From contig CAUZLF010000697.1 in NCBI GenBank assembly GCA_963580285.1, positions 1 to 64,000 of the forward strand: a stretch of 64,000 bases of DNA. The letters run 5' to 3'. Origin of the DNA: Lucinisca nassula. Taxonomy: Eukaryota > Mollusca > Bivalvia > Lucinida > Lucinidae. The position numbers were made by a program, and so were the translations under genes. How positions within the stretch are numbered: position 1 is the stretch's first letter; the number at the start of each line of letters is the position of its first letter. Positions 54,809 through 64,000 of this stretch are shown here, piece by piece. Below the pieces are notes generated by a model that was not told where the DNA came from, ran no database searches, and saw only the letters and a list, made by a program, of their open reading frames with translations.

Positions 54809-55048
54809 ACGGGCCTCCGTGGCCTAGTGGTTAAGAGCGCTGACTCTTGATCATTAGGTCTCTCACCGCTGTGGTTCGAGCCTCGCTCGGGTCACATGTG
54901 AGACGCCAAGTTCTGCAACGGTAGGCCAGGTGATTTTTCTCCGGGTACTCCGGTTTTCGCCCACCTTTGATTAACGATCGGCTCGATATGAGTGAAATAA
55001 TCTTGAAAGGGCCGTTAAACCAAAACCAAAAAAAAAAAAAAAAAAAAA
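54809..55048 (+). mobile_element. tRNA-derived SINE in the minisatellite, full length
   Basis: CGGGCCTCCGTGGCCTAGTG head, B box GGTTCGAGCC, CGATCGGCTCGATATGAGTG, poly-A. The flanks CAACAATCT (54800-54808) and CAACAGTCT (55051-55059) are a probable TSD with one mismatch. Confidence 0.9.
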
Positions 55049-55241
55049 CTCAACAGTCTCTATCCTACACATAGCAATCTCTTTAATACTCATTTGTTGG
55101 GGTTCTACACACACCAATCTCTTTATAACACTGTTGTTTGGGTCCATACACAGCAATTTCTACATAACAACTTCTTTATAAAACACATGTAGTTGTTATA
55201 GAGGGATTCACTTACTTTGCTTATGACCAAAGTGAAGGAAT

Positions 55242-55475
55242 TTAACCCATTGTATGCTAGTGGACTCTTCCATTGCTATATGTTGGACAAGTCCATCTGT
55301 CATATATGGGGTGCAAGGCCTCCTTTTTTCGTTTTTATTCTATTTTTGATGGAAAATTCTGTAAGCAAATAGTGTAGGCCCTGATCAGACGCCACATTGT
55401 GCAGCATCTGATCTGCGGGCCTGCACTGTTTGCCAATGTACCCCTTTACGGGTTTCCCCGCATACAATGGGTTAA
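55242..55475 (-). mobile_element. TTAA MITE family 1, complete, reverse
   Basis: TTAA|CCCATTGTATGC ... GCATACAATGGG|TTAA with the hairpin core at 55365-55432. Orientation is opposite to the 34287 copy. Confidence 0.9.
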
Positions 55476-55530
55476 TTCCTTGTAACCTGATGTTTCAAAA
55501 GTGGTCCCACTACCCCTTAGTGAAGTTGTC

Positions 55531-55743
55531 TTAACCCTTGTTCTGCTGAATATTCATAGTTGTCACACGCACTACCGATTATCAACCAATCAGATTACTT
55601 GATGCAAATTATTGCAACACATTCACAATCTGAATGGCAAACAATGTAGATCCTGATCAGATGGCTTCGTCAGAAGCCATCTGATCTGGATCTACATTGT
55701 TTCAAAGATAAGGCATATCCGGGATCAGCAGGACAAGGGTTAA
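55531..55743 (+). mobile_element. TTAA MITE family 2, complete
   Basis: TTAA|CCCTTGTTCTGCTGA ... TCAGCAGGACAAGGG|TTAA. Contains 'ctatcaaccaatcagatta'-type sequence and a hairpin core ATCAGATGGCTTC / GAAGCCATCTGAT. Confidence 0.9.
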
Positions 55744-55966
55744 CATGGAATAAAAAATAAAAAGTAATCTAATGGGACTAGCAGACCTTGCCCTGTGGAA
55801 TAGATTAATTATACAACACCCATTTCTGACTATTAACTGATCAAATTTCTTGAAAAAAATGTATTCTTTCAATTCACAAACTACATGATAAACAGTGTAG
55901 ATTCTGATCAGATTGCATATCTGATACACTGGGCCTACACTGGTTGCCTGTTTTAATTGTTTCATA
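55744..55966 (+). mobile_element. TTAA MITE family 2, decayed
   Basis: 'cacccatttctgactatta', 'ttcaattcacaaacta' and a broken hairpin (AAACAGTGTAGATTCTGATC ... GGGCCTACACTGGTTGCC). No clear terminal TTAA on the left. Confidence 0.65.
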
Positions 55967-56189
55967 TTAACCCTTATCTTGCTGAATATTCATTTATATT
56001 CATTTAAGCCACCACCCATTTCTGTCTATCAACCAATCAAATTACTTGATGTAATTTATTGCTACAAATTCATAAACTGAATGCCAAACAGTGTAGATCC
56101 TGATCAGATGGCTTCAGAAGCCATCTGATCTGGATCTACACTGTTTGCAAAGATAGGGGTTGTCGTGAACAACATGATAAGGGTTTTAA
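55967..56189 (+). mobile_element. TTAA MITE family 2, nearly complete
   Basis: TTAA|CCCTTATCTTGCTGA ... ATGATAAGGG with a slightly altered right end (TTTTAAG). The hairpin core is well paired. Confidence 0.85.
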
Positions 56190-56323
56190 GCATGTTACCA
56201 ATCAACACTGACTTTTTTTAAAAAAAACTGGGTCAGTGTAACCTACCTTTATGGAAATGGACACCTGTTTACTTTCTTTTGTTTACAAACTATATATTGT
56301 TTGTAGAGAAAAATTGTGTTGGT

Positions 56324-56580
56324 TCCCAACCCTTTGGGGCTCGGAGAAATAGATACGGATGCATAGTGCTTCCAAGCAGAGCTGAAACCGACCACATATT
56401 AGTACTGGTAAACCACTTAGAAGGACTAAGCCCGCCCTATTGGTTGGGTTGGGTGATAGGGCTTGAGATGTCATTTCATCTCAGTATCTGGAACAATTGT
56501 CACAAAACTTGAAACAGTGTCTCTTAAATGATCTAAATAGTGTTGATGGCGGTGTAAAACCTCAATTCAAAGAAAAAAAA
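56324..56580 (+). mobile_element. SINE-like retroposon, diverged
   Basis: TTTGGGGCTCGGAGAAATAG to GTGTTGATGGCGGTGTAAAA and CCTCAATTC plus A-rich. Confidence 0.75.
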
Positions 56581-56775
56581 AGAACATTTTGACAGGTGAT
56601 TCTACACAGGTCACATAGCAAAAGGAAGTTAGAGATGTTGCAGGAAGGGGGTGGGTGAGAAATAAGGACTTAGGTTTACATGTTAGGGAAAAACTGGTTG
56701 TCGAATGAGTGGTATTAATAGTCATGTGTGCTCACCCAAGACTCAACTCAATTTGTGTACTCTACAGAACTCACC
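56581..56775. other. Unassigned
   Basis: No gene or recognised element seen. Confidence 0.35.
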
Positions 56776-57420
56776 ATCACGAAAACAAGCCTACCGTATT
56801 TGACCTATTTACCGCACATGCTCCTATAAGCGCACACCCAATTTTTTTCTGGAAAAAATACACAAGTGCACACTTTACAGTAACCTCCCAACAAATTCAT
56901 ATTGAGTTTTGCTGCATCTTTGACCCGGTATATGTGGTGAACCCCTATGCTGAAATTCAACTCTATAAAATAATCATATTGGAAGTTTTTTTTTTCGTAT
57001 TTTTTCGTATTGAGTGTGCGCTTGTTAGGTAGATTTTTCACCACAATATTTTCATACAATTTTGAAAAAACTAAGCCCATGGTGCGGTAAATAGGTCGAA
57101 TACGGTATTTAATTTTGATCCCCTTGAACCCCAATGTTATATAGTAAAACTGGGGTTTACAGGGCTATACCTTATTTTTCTTATTTCTGCTCTAAAATAA
57201 AGATTGTGGGTACTCGTTAGAACCGCCTCAATGAGGCGGTTCTAACACGCATCCACAATCTATATTTTGCCGAGGCGGTTCTAACCCGTATCCACAATCT
57301 ATATTTTGAGCAGAAATAAGAAAAATTTCACAATTTTTCATCTTAAAATTTTCGTATTTCCAGCAGTAAAATTTACGATGTATTTGTATAGGCGTGTTTT
57401 CGTAATGCTTTTTTGACTGC
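56776..57420 (+). repeat. Palindromic element P2 interrupted by a TA-type MITE
   Basis: The left edge 'catcacgaaaacaagcc' (56776) continues after the insert at 57106 with 'tatttaattttgatccc', then the core hairpin (57202-57262). An extra copy of the right arm follows ('gaggcggttctaacccgtat', 57272). Confidence 0.85.
56792..57107. mobile_element. MITE with TA target site (Tc1/mariner-like)
   Basis: TA|CCGTATTTGACCTATTTACC ... GGTAAATAGGTCGAATACGG|TA, a terminal inverted repeat of about 24 bp. The uninterrupted P2 copy at 61568 (acaagcttatataatttt) supplies the empty site and supports a TA duplication. Confidence 0.85.
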
Positions 57421-57462
57421 ACATAGAAGCTGCGGATCAACATCCATTTGTGTCATAAACAG

Positions 57463-57668
57463 TTAACCCTTATCCTGTTGAATAAATGAATTAAGCCACA
57501 CCCACTGCTGACTCTCAACCAGTCAGATTACTCGGAATAAGGTATTCCTTCAATTTACAAACTGCATAGCAAATATTGTAGATCCTGATCAGATGGCTTC
57601 TGAAAACCATCTCATCTGTATCTACACTGTTAGCAAAGGGTTGTTATATTCAGCAGGATAACGGTTAA
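57463..57668 (+). mobile_element. TTAA MITE family 2, complete
   Basis: TTAA|CCCTTATCCTGTTGA ... TCAGCAGGATAACGG|TTAA; hairpin core partly decayed. Confidence 0.85.
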
Positions 57669-57740
57669 GACTGCTTAAAACCTGTACAAGTGCAGTCATA
57701 TTTGCACATTTACAGTCATATTTTTTGTGTGCAGTGACTC

Positions 57741-60700
57741 TTAACGCATAAAATACGAATCACGACAATTGTCGTCTGCTGGTTACCTTAAAAGTCATTT
57801 TTGCAAGCAGTTTTGGCTCAGATCAGACTGCTCCTTTTGTTTTTAGCTCACCTGACCGAAGGTCATGGTGAGCTTTTGTGACAGTAAGATGTCCGGCGTC
57901 GTCCGTCGTCCGTCGTGCGTCGTCCGTGCGTAAACTTTTTCTTGTGAACACACTAGAGGCCACAGTTTTGGTCCAATTATCATCAAACTTGCTCAGAATG
58001 ATAATCATGACAATATCTCGGTCAAGTTCGAATTTGGGTCATGTCGGGTAAAAAAGTAGGTCAGTAGGTCAAATCATAGAAAAACCTTGTGAACACTCGA
58101 GAGGCCACAATTTTGGTCCAATCATCATCAAACTTGCTCAGAATGATCATTGTGACAATATTTTAGTGAAGTTTGAATATGGATCATGTCGGCTTAAAAA
58201 GTAGGTCAGCGGGTCAAATCATAGAAAAACCTTGTGAACACCCTAGAGGCCACAATTTTGGTCCAATCATAATCAAACTTGCTCAGAATGATCATCATGA
58301 CAATATCTTGGTCAAGTTCGAATATGGGTCATGTCCGGTCAAAAAGTAGGTCAGTAGGTCAAATCATAGAAAAACCTTGTGAACACTCTGAAGGCCACTG
58401 TTTTGGTCCAATTATCATGAAACTTGCTCAGAATGACCATTGTGACAATATTTCAGTCCAGTTCGAATATGGGTCATATCGGGTTAAAAAGTAGGTCAGC
58501 GGGTCAAATCATATAAAAACCTTGTGAACACCCTAGGGGCCACAATTTTGGTCCAATCTTAATCAAACTTGCTCAGAATGATCATCATGACAATATCTCG
58601 GTCAAGTTTGAATATGGGTCAAATGGTTCCGGTCCGTTGCACATCTAGGTCACAGGAGCCAAAAACAGATTTTTTTCACCAAAAACTTAAAAAATCTTCT
58701 TCTCTGAAACCACAAGGCCCAGGTCTTTGTTATTTGGTATGAAGCTTCATCTAGTGGACCCCTACCAAGATTGTTCAAATTATAGTGCTGGGGCCAAAAA
58801 TGCCCCCGCACGGGGGCCCTTTGGTTTTACATAGGCTTATATAGGGAAAATCTTTAAAAATCTTCTTCTCTGAAACCACAAGGCCCAGGACTTTGATATT
58901 TGGTATGAAGCTTCATCTAGTGGACCCCTACCAAGATTGTTCAAATTTGAGTGCTGGGACGAAAAATGCCCCCGCCACGGGGCCCTTTGGTTTTACATTG
59001 GCTTATATAGGGAAAATCTTTAAAAATCTTCTTCTCTGAAACCACAAGGCCCAGGTCTTTGATATTTGGTATGAAGCTTCATCTAGTGGACCCCTACCAA
59101 GATTGTTCAAATTATAGTGCTGGGGCCAAAAATGCCCCCGCCCCAGGGCCCTTTGGTTTTACATAGGCTTATATAGGGAAAATCTTCAAAAATCTTCTAC
59201 TCTGAAACCACAAGGCCCAGGACTTTGATATTTGGTATGAAGCTTCATCTAGTGGACCCCTACCAAGATTGTTCAAATTATAGTGCTGGGACAAAAAATG
59301 CCCCCGCCACGGGGCCCTTTGGTTTTACATTGGCTTATATAGGGAAAATCTTTAAAAATCTTCTTCTCTGAAACCACAAGGCCCAGGTCTTTGATATTTG
59401 GTATGAAGCTTCATCTAGTTGACCCCTACCAAGATTGTTCAAATTACAGTGCTGGGGCCAAAAATGCCCCCGCCCCGGGGCCCTTTGGTTTTACATAGGC
59501 TTATATAGGGAAAATCTTAAAAAATCTTCTTCTCTGAAACCACAAGGCCCAGGTCTTTGATATTTGGTATGAAGCTTCATCTAGTGGACCCCTACCAAGA
59601 TTGTTCAAATTTTAGTGCTGGGACAAAAAATGCCCCCGCCACGGGGCCCTTTGGTTTTACATGGGCTTATATAGGGAAAATCTTTAAAAATTTTCTTTTC
59701 TGAAACCACAAGGCCCAGGACTTTGATATTTGGTATGAAGCTTCATCTAGTGGACCCCTACCAAGATTGTTCAAATTTTAGTGCTGGGACAAAAATGCCC
59801 CCGCCACGGGGCCCTTTGCTTTTACATTGGCTTATATAGGGAAAATTTTTAAAAATCTTCTTCTCTGAAACCACAAGGCCCAGGTCTTATATATTTGGTA
59901 TGAAGCTTCATCTAGTGGACCCCTACCAAGATTGTTCAAATTATAGTGCTGGGGCCAAAAATGCCCCCGCCACGGGGCCCTTTGGTTTTACATAGGCTTA
60001 TATAGGGAAAATCTTTAAAAATTTTCTTCTCTAAAACCACAAGGCCCAGGACTTTGATATTTGGTATGAAGCTTCATCTAGTGGACCCCTACCAAGATTG
60101 TTCCAATTTTAGTGCTGGGGCCAAAAATGCCCCTGCCCCGGGGCCCTTTGGTTTTACATAGGCTTATATAGGGAAAATCTTTAAAAATCTTCTTCTCTGA
60201 AACCACAAGGCCCAGGACTTTGATATTTGGTATGAAGCTTCGTCTAGTGGACCCCTACCAAGATTGTTCAAATTATAGTGCTGGGACAAAAAATCCCCCC
60301 CTGCCACGGGGCCCTTTGGTTTTACATAGGCTTATATAGGGAAAATCTTTAAAAATCTTCTTCTCTGAAACCACAAGGCCCAGAACTTTGATATTTGGTA
60401 TGAAGCTTCATCTAGTGGACCCCTACCAAGATTGTTCAAACTATAGTGCTGGGGCAAAAAATGCCCCTGTCCCGGGGCCCTTTGATTTTACATAGGCTTA
60501 TATAGGCAAAATCTTTAAAAATCTTCTTCTCTGAAACCGCTAGGCCCAGGTCTTTGATATTTGATGTGTAGCTTCATCTAGTGGACCTTTGACAAGATTG
60601 TTCAAATTTTAGCCTTTGTTGATGTTTGGTATGAAGCTTCACCTTTAAGACCTCCCTCAACATTATGTACATTAAAGCCCTGGGGCCAATAATGGCCCTC

Positions 60701-60832
60701 TCTGGGGCCCACTTGTTACACTATGGATCAGGTGAGCGATCCAGGGCCATCATGGCCCTCTTGTCTTAATGTTTCCAAGAAGATTCAGCAGATGACATAA
60801 GCAGACGACATTTTCAGCTGTTTTTCTCGGAC
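57741..60832. mobile_element. TTAA MITE family 3, split by a Helentron-like element
   Basis: The left half TTAACGCATAAAATACG, CAATTGTCGTCTGC, CAGACTGCTCC (57741-57838) and the right half AGATTCAGCAGATGACA, GCAGACGACATTTTCAGC, TTTTTCTCGG (60779-60830) flank the element. The right TTAA is lost. Confidence 0.75.
57839..60764 (+). mobile_element. Chimeric Helentron-like element: 145-bp body then 157-bp body
   Basis: Head hairpin AGCTCACCTGACC-GAA-GGTCATGGTGAGCT. Four to five DR2-bearing units (perfect AGGTCAGTAGGTCA at 58058 and 58348), then an abrupt switch near 58620 to 157-bp units. Tail TCAGGTGAGCGATCC, AGGGCCATCATGGCCCT, CTTGT. Confidence 0.85.
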
Positions 60833-60921
60833 AGTCACCATGACCCCTTTGCACTTCCATGATTTCTATGTAAATCTAAAAATAGAATCACAGGAAAACC
60901 TATAAAGCAAAGGTTTATAAG

Positions 60922-61168
60922 TTAACCCTTAAGCTGCCGAGAAAAACTACATCTGAAAATGTCGTCTGCTAATGTCGTCTGCTGAATCTTTATGCAAACT
61001 TTTTAAAAATATTTTTGCATACAGGCAAACAGTGTGGACCCAAATCAGACTGCTCCCAAAGGAGCAGTCTGATTTGTGTCCACACTGTTTGCAAAAAATG
61101 ACTTTTAAAGTAACAAGCAGACGTCAAAGCAGACGAAAATTGTCATGATTGGCATGTTATAAAGTTAA
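60922..61168 (-). mobile_element. TTAA MITE family 3, complete reference copy
   Basis: TTAACCCTTAAGCTGCCGAG, the AATGTCGTCTGC repeats, a near-perfect hairpin (61024-61091), GCATGTTATAAAG|TTAA. This copy is the empty-site reference for the split copies at 28739 and 57741. Confidence 0.9.
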
Positions 61169-61567
61169 CAGCTCATTTAAATCATTTGAGCTTGGTTGCA
61201 GTAAACCCAAGGCCAACAGCTGTGTGACCGCTGAAGACCCAGAAGTCTGCATATCTGCACATTCTGGTCAGTTTTCACTGTTTGCATGATCTTGCTTATC
61301 CAAAAGAGCAATAAAAGTGTTTAGGTACACAGTCTAATCTAAGTCTTTGATGGTTACATAAGTGTTCATGTTCATGTGCCCCGGCTCAGGTTTCAATAAA
61401 ATTGTGTTTTGTATGAGCTCATAGTAAACAAACAGGGATTTACCCTTTCAAGCACTGACCTGAATACCAGACAGCATTTTCAAAGGGTTTTTTTTTTTCT
61501 TATTTTTCAGCAAAAATAAAGATTGCTGTTACATCTGAATGAATCATTTGAAATGCCAAGTCTTATT
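61169..61567. other. Unassigned, with a palindrome-arm fragment
   Basis: 'cagtctaatctaagtctttgatggt' to 'tgccccggc' (about 61330-61385) resembles the right arm of the palindrome at 10488-10723. No gene. Confidence 0.45.
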
Positions 61568-62080
61568 CATCACGAAAACAAGCTTATATAATTTTGAACC
61601 CCTTAAACGCCACTTTTATATAATAAAACTGGGGTTTAAAGGGGTCTTATTTCTGTTTAAAAACATACATGGTGGTCTTACAACATGAAAGCCGTAACAA
61701 AGGAAAGAAGCATAGCCTGAAAAGATCTCCACCTATGGTGGGATTCGAACCCGGGCCGCTCGGGTGATAGTCCAGTGCTCTAACCGCTGAGCCAAAGAGT
61801 CGACTCCCTGACGCAGTTGTCAGAGAGTGGTTATAAACCTAGAAGCTATGCATATGATCTACCAAGGTAGATAATGGAAGGGAGGTAATGCTGTCCTCAT
61901 TAGAACTGCCTTGCAGAGGGGGTTCTAACAAACTTTGAGGCAGTTCTAACAAGTATCCACAATGTATCTTTTGAGCAGAAATATAAAAATTATCTTTTTT
62001 TGTCTGAAAATTTTCATTTTTTGGTGTTCAAATTTTCAATATATTTGAATAGGCTGTTTTCGTAATGTTTGCTGAAAAAA
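61568..62080 (+). repeat. Palindromic element P2, interrupted by a tRNA-like sequence
   Basis: 'catcacgaaaacaagc', 'ctggggtttaaaggggtctta', then the insert, then 'tcattagaactgcc' / 'gggggttctaac' and a second right arm ('gaggcagttctaacaagtat'). Confidence 0.75.
61690..61890 (-). mobile_element. tRNA-like SINE or tRNA pseudogene
   Basis: On the minus strand (head about 61725-61802): 'gactctttggctcagcggtt', A box TGGCTCAGCGGTTAGAGCA, B box GGTTCGAATCCC. The anticodon stem does not pair well, so I do not call it a functional tRNA. Confidence 0.6.
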
Positions 62081-62154
62081 AATAATGCCAATAAAGAACA
62101 TAGATTGCCGTCTGCTCTAGGATTTTCTGTGGTGCTGGAAGGGTTGACCCACTT

Positions 62155-62365
62155 TTAACTAATCATGCTGTTCATGACGACCCATATCTTTGGAAACAGT
62201 GTAGATCCGGATCAGATGGCTTCTGAAGAAGCCATCTGATCAGGATCTACACTGTTTGACATTCAGTTTATGAATTTGTAGGAATAAATTACATGAAGAA
62301 ATCTGATTGGTTCAAAGTCGGAAATGGGTGTGGCTTAACTGAATATTCAGCAAGAGAAGGGTTAA
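62155..62365 (-). mobile_element. TTAA MITE family 2, reverse
   Basis: TTAACTAATCATGCTG ... CAGCAAGAGAAGGG|TTAA with a well-paired hairpin (62196-62260). Confidence 0.8.
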
Positions 62366-62424
62366 ATCTTCCTCCTGATAAAAAGCAGCAGTCCCATTTG
62401 GAAATTCAGGGGTGTCTGGTTCAG

Positions 62425-64000
62425 TTTTTAGCTCACCTGACCGAAGGTCATGGTGAGCTTTTGTGACCGTAAGATGTCCGGCGTCGTCGTGCGTCGTCCG
62501 TCGTCCGTCGTGCGTAAACTTTTTCTTGTGAACAAACTAGAGGCCACAGTTTTGGTCCAATCATCATCAAACTTGCTCAGAATGATCATCATGACAATAT
62601 CTCGGTCAAGTTCGAATATGGGTCATGTCGGGTGAAAAAGTAGGTCAGTAGGTCAAATCATAGAAAAACCTTGTGAACACTCTAGAGGGCACAGTTTTGG
62701 TCCAATCATCATCAAACTTGCTCAGAATGATCATTGTGACAATATTTTAGTGAAGTTTGAATATGGATCATGTCGGCTTAAAAAGTAGGTCAGCGGGTCA
62801 AATCATAGAAAAACCTTGTGAACACCCTAGAGGCCACAATTTTGGTCCAATCATAATCAAACTTGCTCAGAATGATCATCATGACAATATCTTGGTCAAG
62901 TTCGAATATGGGTCATGTCCGGTCAAAAAGTAGGTCAGTAGGTCAAATCATAGAAAAACCTTGTGAACACTCTGAAGGCCACTGTTTTGGTCCAATTATC
63001 ATGAAACTTGCTCAGAATGACCATTGTGACAATATTTCAGTCCAGTTCGAATATGGGTCATATCGGGTTAAAAAGTAGGTCAGCGGGTCAAATCATATAA
63101 AAACCTTGTGAACACCCTAGGGGCCACAATTTTGGTCCAATCTTAATCAAACTTGCTCAGAATGATCATCATGACAATATCTCGGTCAAGTTTGAATATG
63201 GGTCAAATGGTTCCGGTCCGTTGCACATCTAGGTCACAGGAGCCAAAAACAGATTTTTTTCACCAAAAACTTAAAAAATCTTCTTCTCTGAAACCACAAG
63301 GCCCAGGTCTTTGTTATTTGGTATGAAGCTTCATCTAGTGGACCCCTACCAAGATTGTTCAAATTATAGTGCTGGGGCCAAAAATGCCCCCGCACGGGGG
63401 CCCTTTGGTTTTACATAGGCTTATATAGGGAAAATCTTTAAAAATCTTCTTCTCTGAAACCACAAGGCCCAGGACTTTGATATTTGGTATGAAGCTTCAT
63501 CTAGTGGACCCCTACCAAGATTGTTCAAATTTGAGTGCTGGGACGAAAAATGCCCCCGCCACGGGGCCCTTTGGTTTTACATTGGCTTATATAGGGAAAA
63601 TCTTTAAAAATCTTCTTCTCTGAAACCACAAGGCCCAGGTCTTTGATATTTGGTATGAAGCTTCATCTAGTGGACCCCTACCAAGATTGTTCAAATTATA
63701 GTGCTGGGGCCAAAAATGCCCCCGCCCCAGGGCCCTTTGGTTTTACATAGGCTTATATAGGGAAAATCTTCAAAAATCTTCTACTCTGAAACCACATTAG
63801 GCCCAGGACTTTGATATTTGGTATGAAGCTTCATCTAGTGGACCCCTACCAAGATTGTTCAAATTATAGTGCTGGGACAAAAAATGCCCCCGCCACGGGG
63901 CCCTTTGGTTTTACATTGGCTTATATAGGGAAAATCTTTAAAAATCTTCTTCTCTGAAACCACAAGGCCCAGGTCTTTGATATTTGGTATGAAGCTTCAT
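62425..64000 (+). mobile_element. Second copy of the chimeric Helentron-like element, runs off the window
   Basis: Nearly identical to 57839-59416, including the body switch (about 63205) and private variants such as TTCAAATTTGAGTGCTGGG. The left flank (TTTGGAAATTCAGGGGTG) differs from that of the first copy. The tail lies beyond 64000. Confidence 0.85.

Larger units (their letters stand above)
46060..55190 (+). repeat. 40-bp minisatellite tract with four large insertions
   Basis: Units of the form CACTGTTGTTTGGGTCCTAC, ACACAACAATCTCTTTAATA. Degenerate units are visible at 46060-46110, 48511-48646 and 51165-52070, a homogeneous core at 52070-53305, then 54511-54808 and 55049-55190. The gaps are two Helentron-like elements, one hAT-like element and one SINE. 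Open frames in it (51251-52256, 54561-54797) are repeat read-through. Confidence 0.85.

Noticed and set aside
61725..61802. Functional tRNA gene on the minus strand
   Set aside because: A and B boxes are present but the anticodon stem does not pair and the sequence sits inside another repeat.

Overview
The window looks like intergenic and intronic DNA from a bivalve mollusc. The evidence is split-exon structure, dense tRNA-derived SINEs, TTAA-flanked palindromic MITEs, and many copies of a modular element capped by an AGCTCACC hairpin and carrying tandem bodies (compare the bivalve 'pearl'/Helentron-type elements). I cannot name the species. There is no bacterial-style gene content. Nearly all open frames of 60-140 codons are read-through of tandem repeats.

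The only confidently recognised gene is a pair of plus-strand exons (25712-26012 and 26881-27001) encoding the C-terminal region of Integrator complex subunit 4 (INTS4). They have consensus splice sites and matching phases. A weak minus-strand gene may run from a promoter-like block near 19.9-20.1 kb through candidate exons at 19.7, 13.3-13.5 and 9.7 kb. One of these is broken by a stop or a frameshift.

Layout. 0.4-5.3 kb: three hairpin-headed tandem-body elements. 5.3-20 kb: AT-rich block, SINEs in both orientations (several with clear target-site duplications, TSDs), palindromic elements, and a 1.54-kb hAT-like element (17205-18746, 8-bp TSD). 20.2-25.1 kb: four more tandem-body elements, the last an array of consensus oestrogen-response-element palindromes at exact 128-bp spacing. 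25.7-27 kb: INTS4 exons. 27.2-46 kb: MITEs and a long series of Helentron-like elements. Two of these are inserted in one MITE and give empty-site evidence. One is split by a 1.47-kb element with inverted-repeat ends and a 10-bp TSD. 46-55.2 kb: a 40-bp minisatellite into which two Helentron-like elements, one hAT-like element and one SINE have inserted. 55.2-64 kb: piggyBac-like MITE cluster, palindromic elements, and two independently inserted copies of one chimeric Helentron-like element.

Main idea for follow-up: several unrelated tandem bodies each repeat the nuclear-receptor half-site AGGTCA in a different fixed geometry (IR3, DR2, DR1, DR0/extended). This is visible directly in the sequence. 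Any regulatory role is inference.
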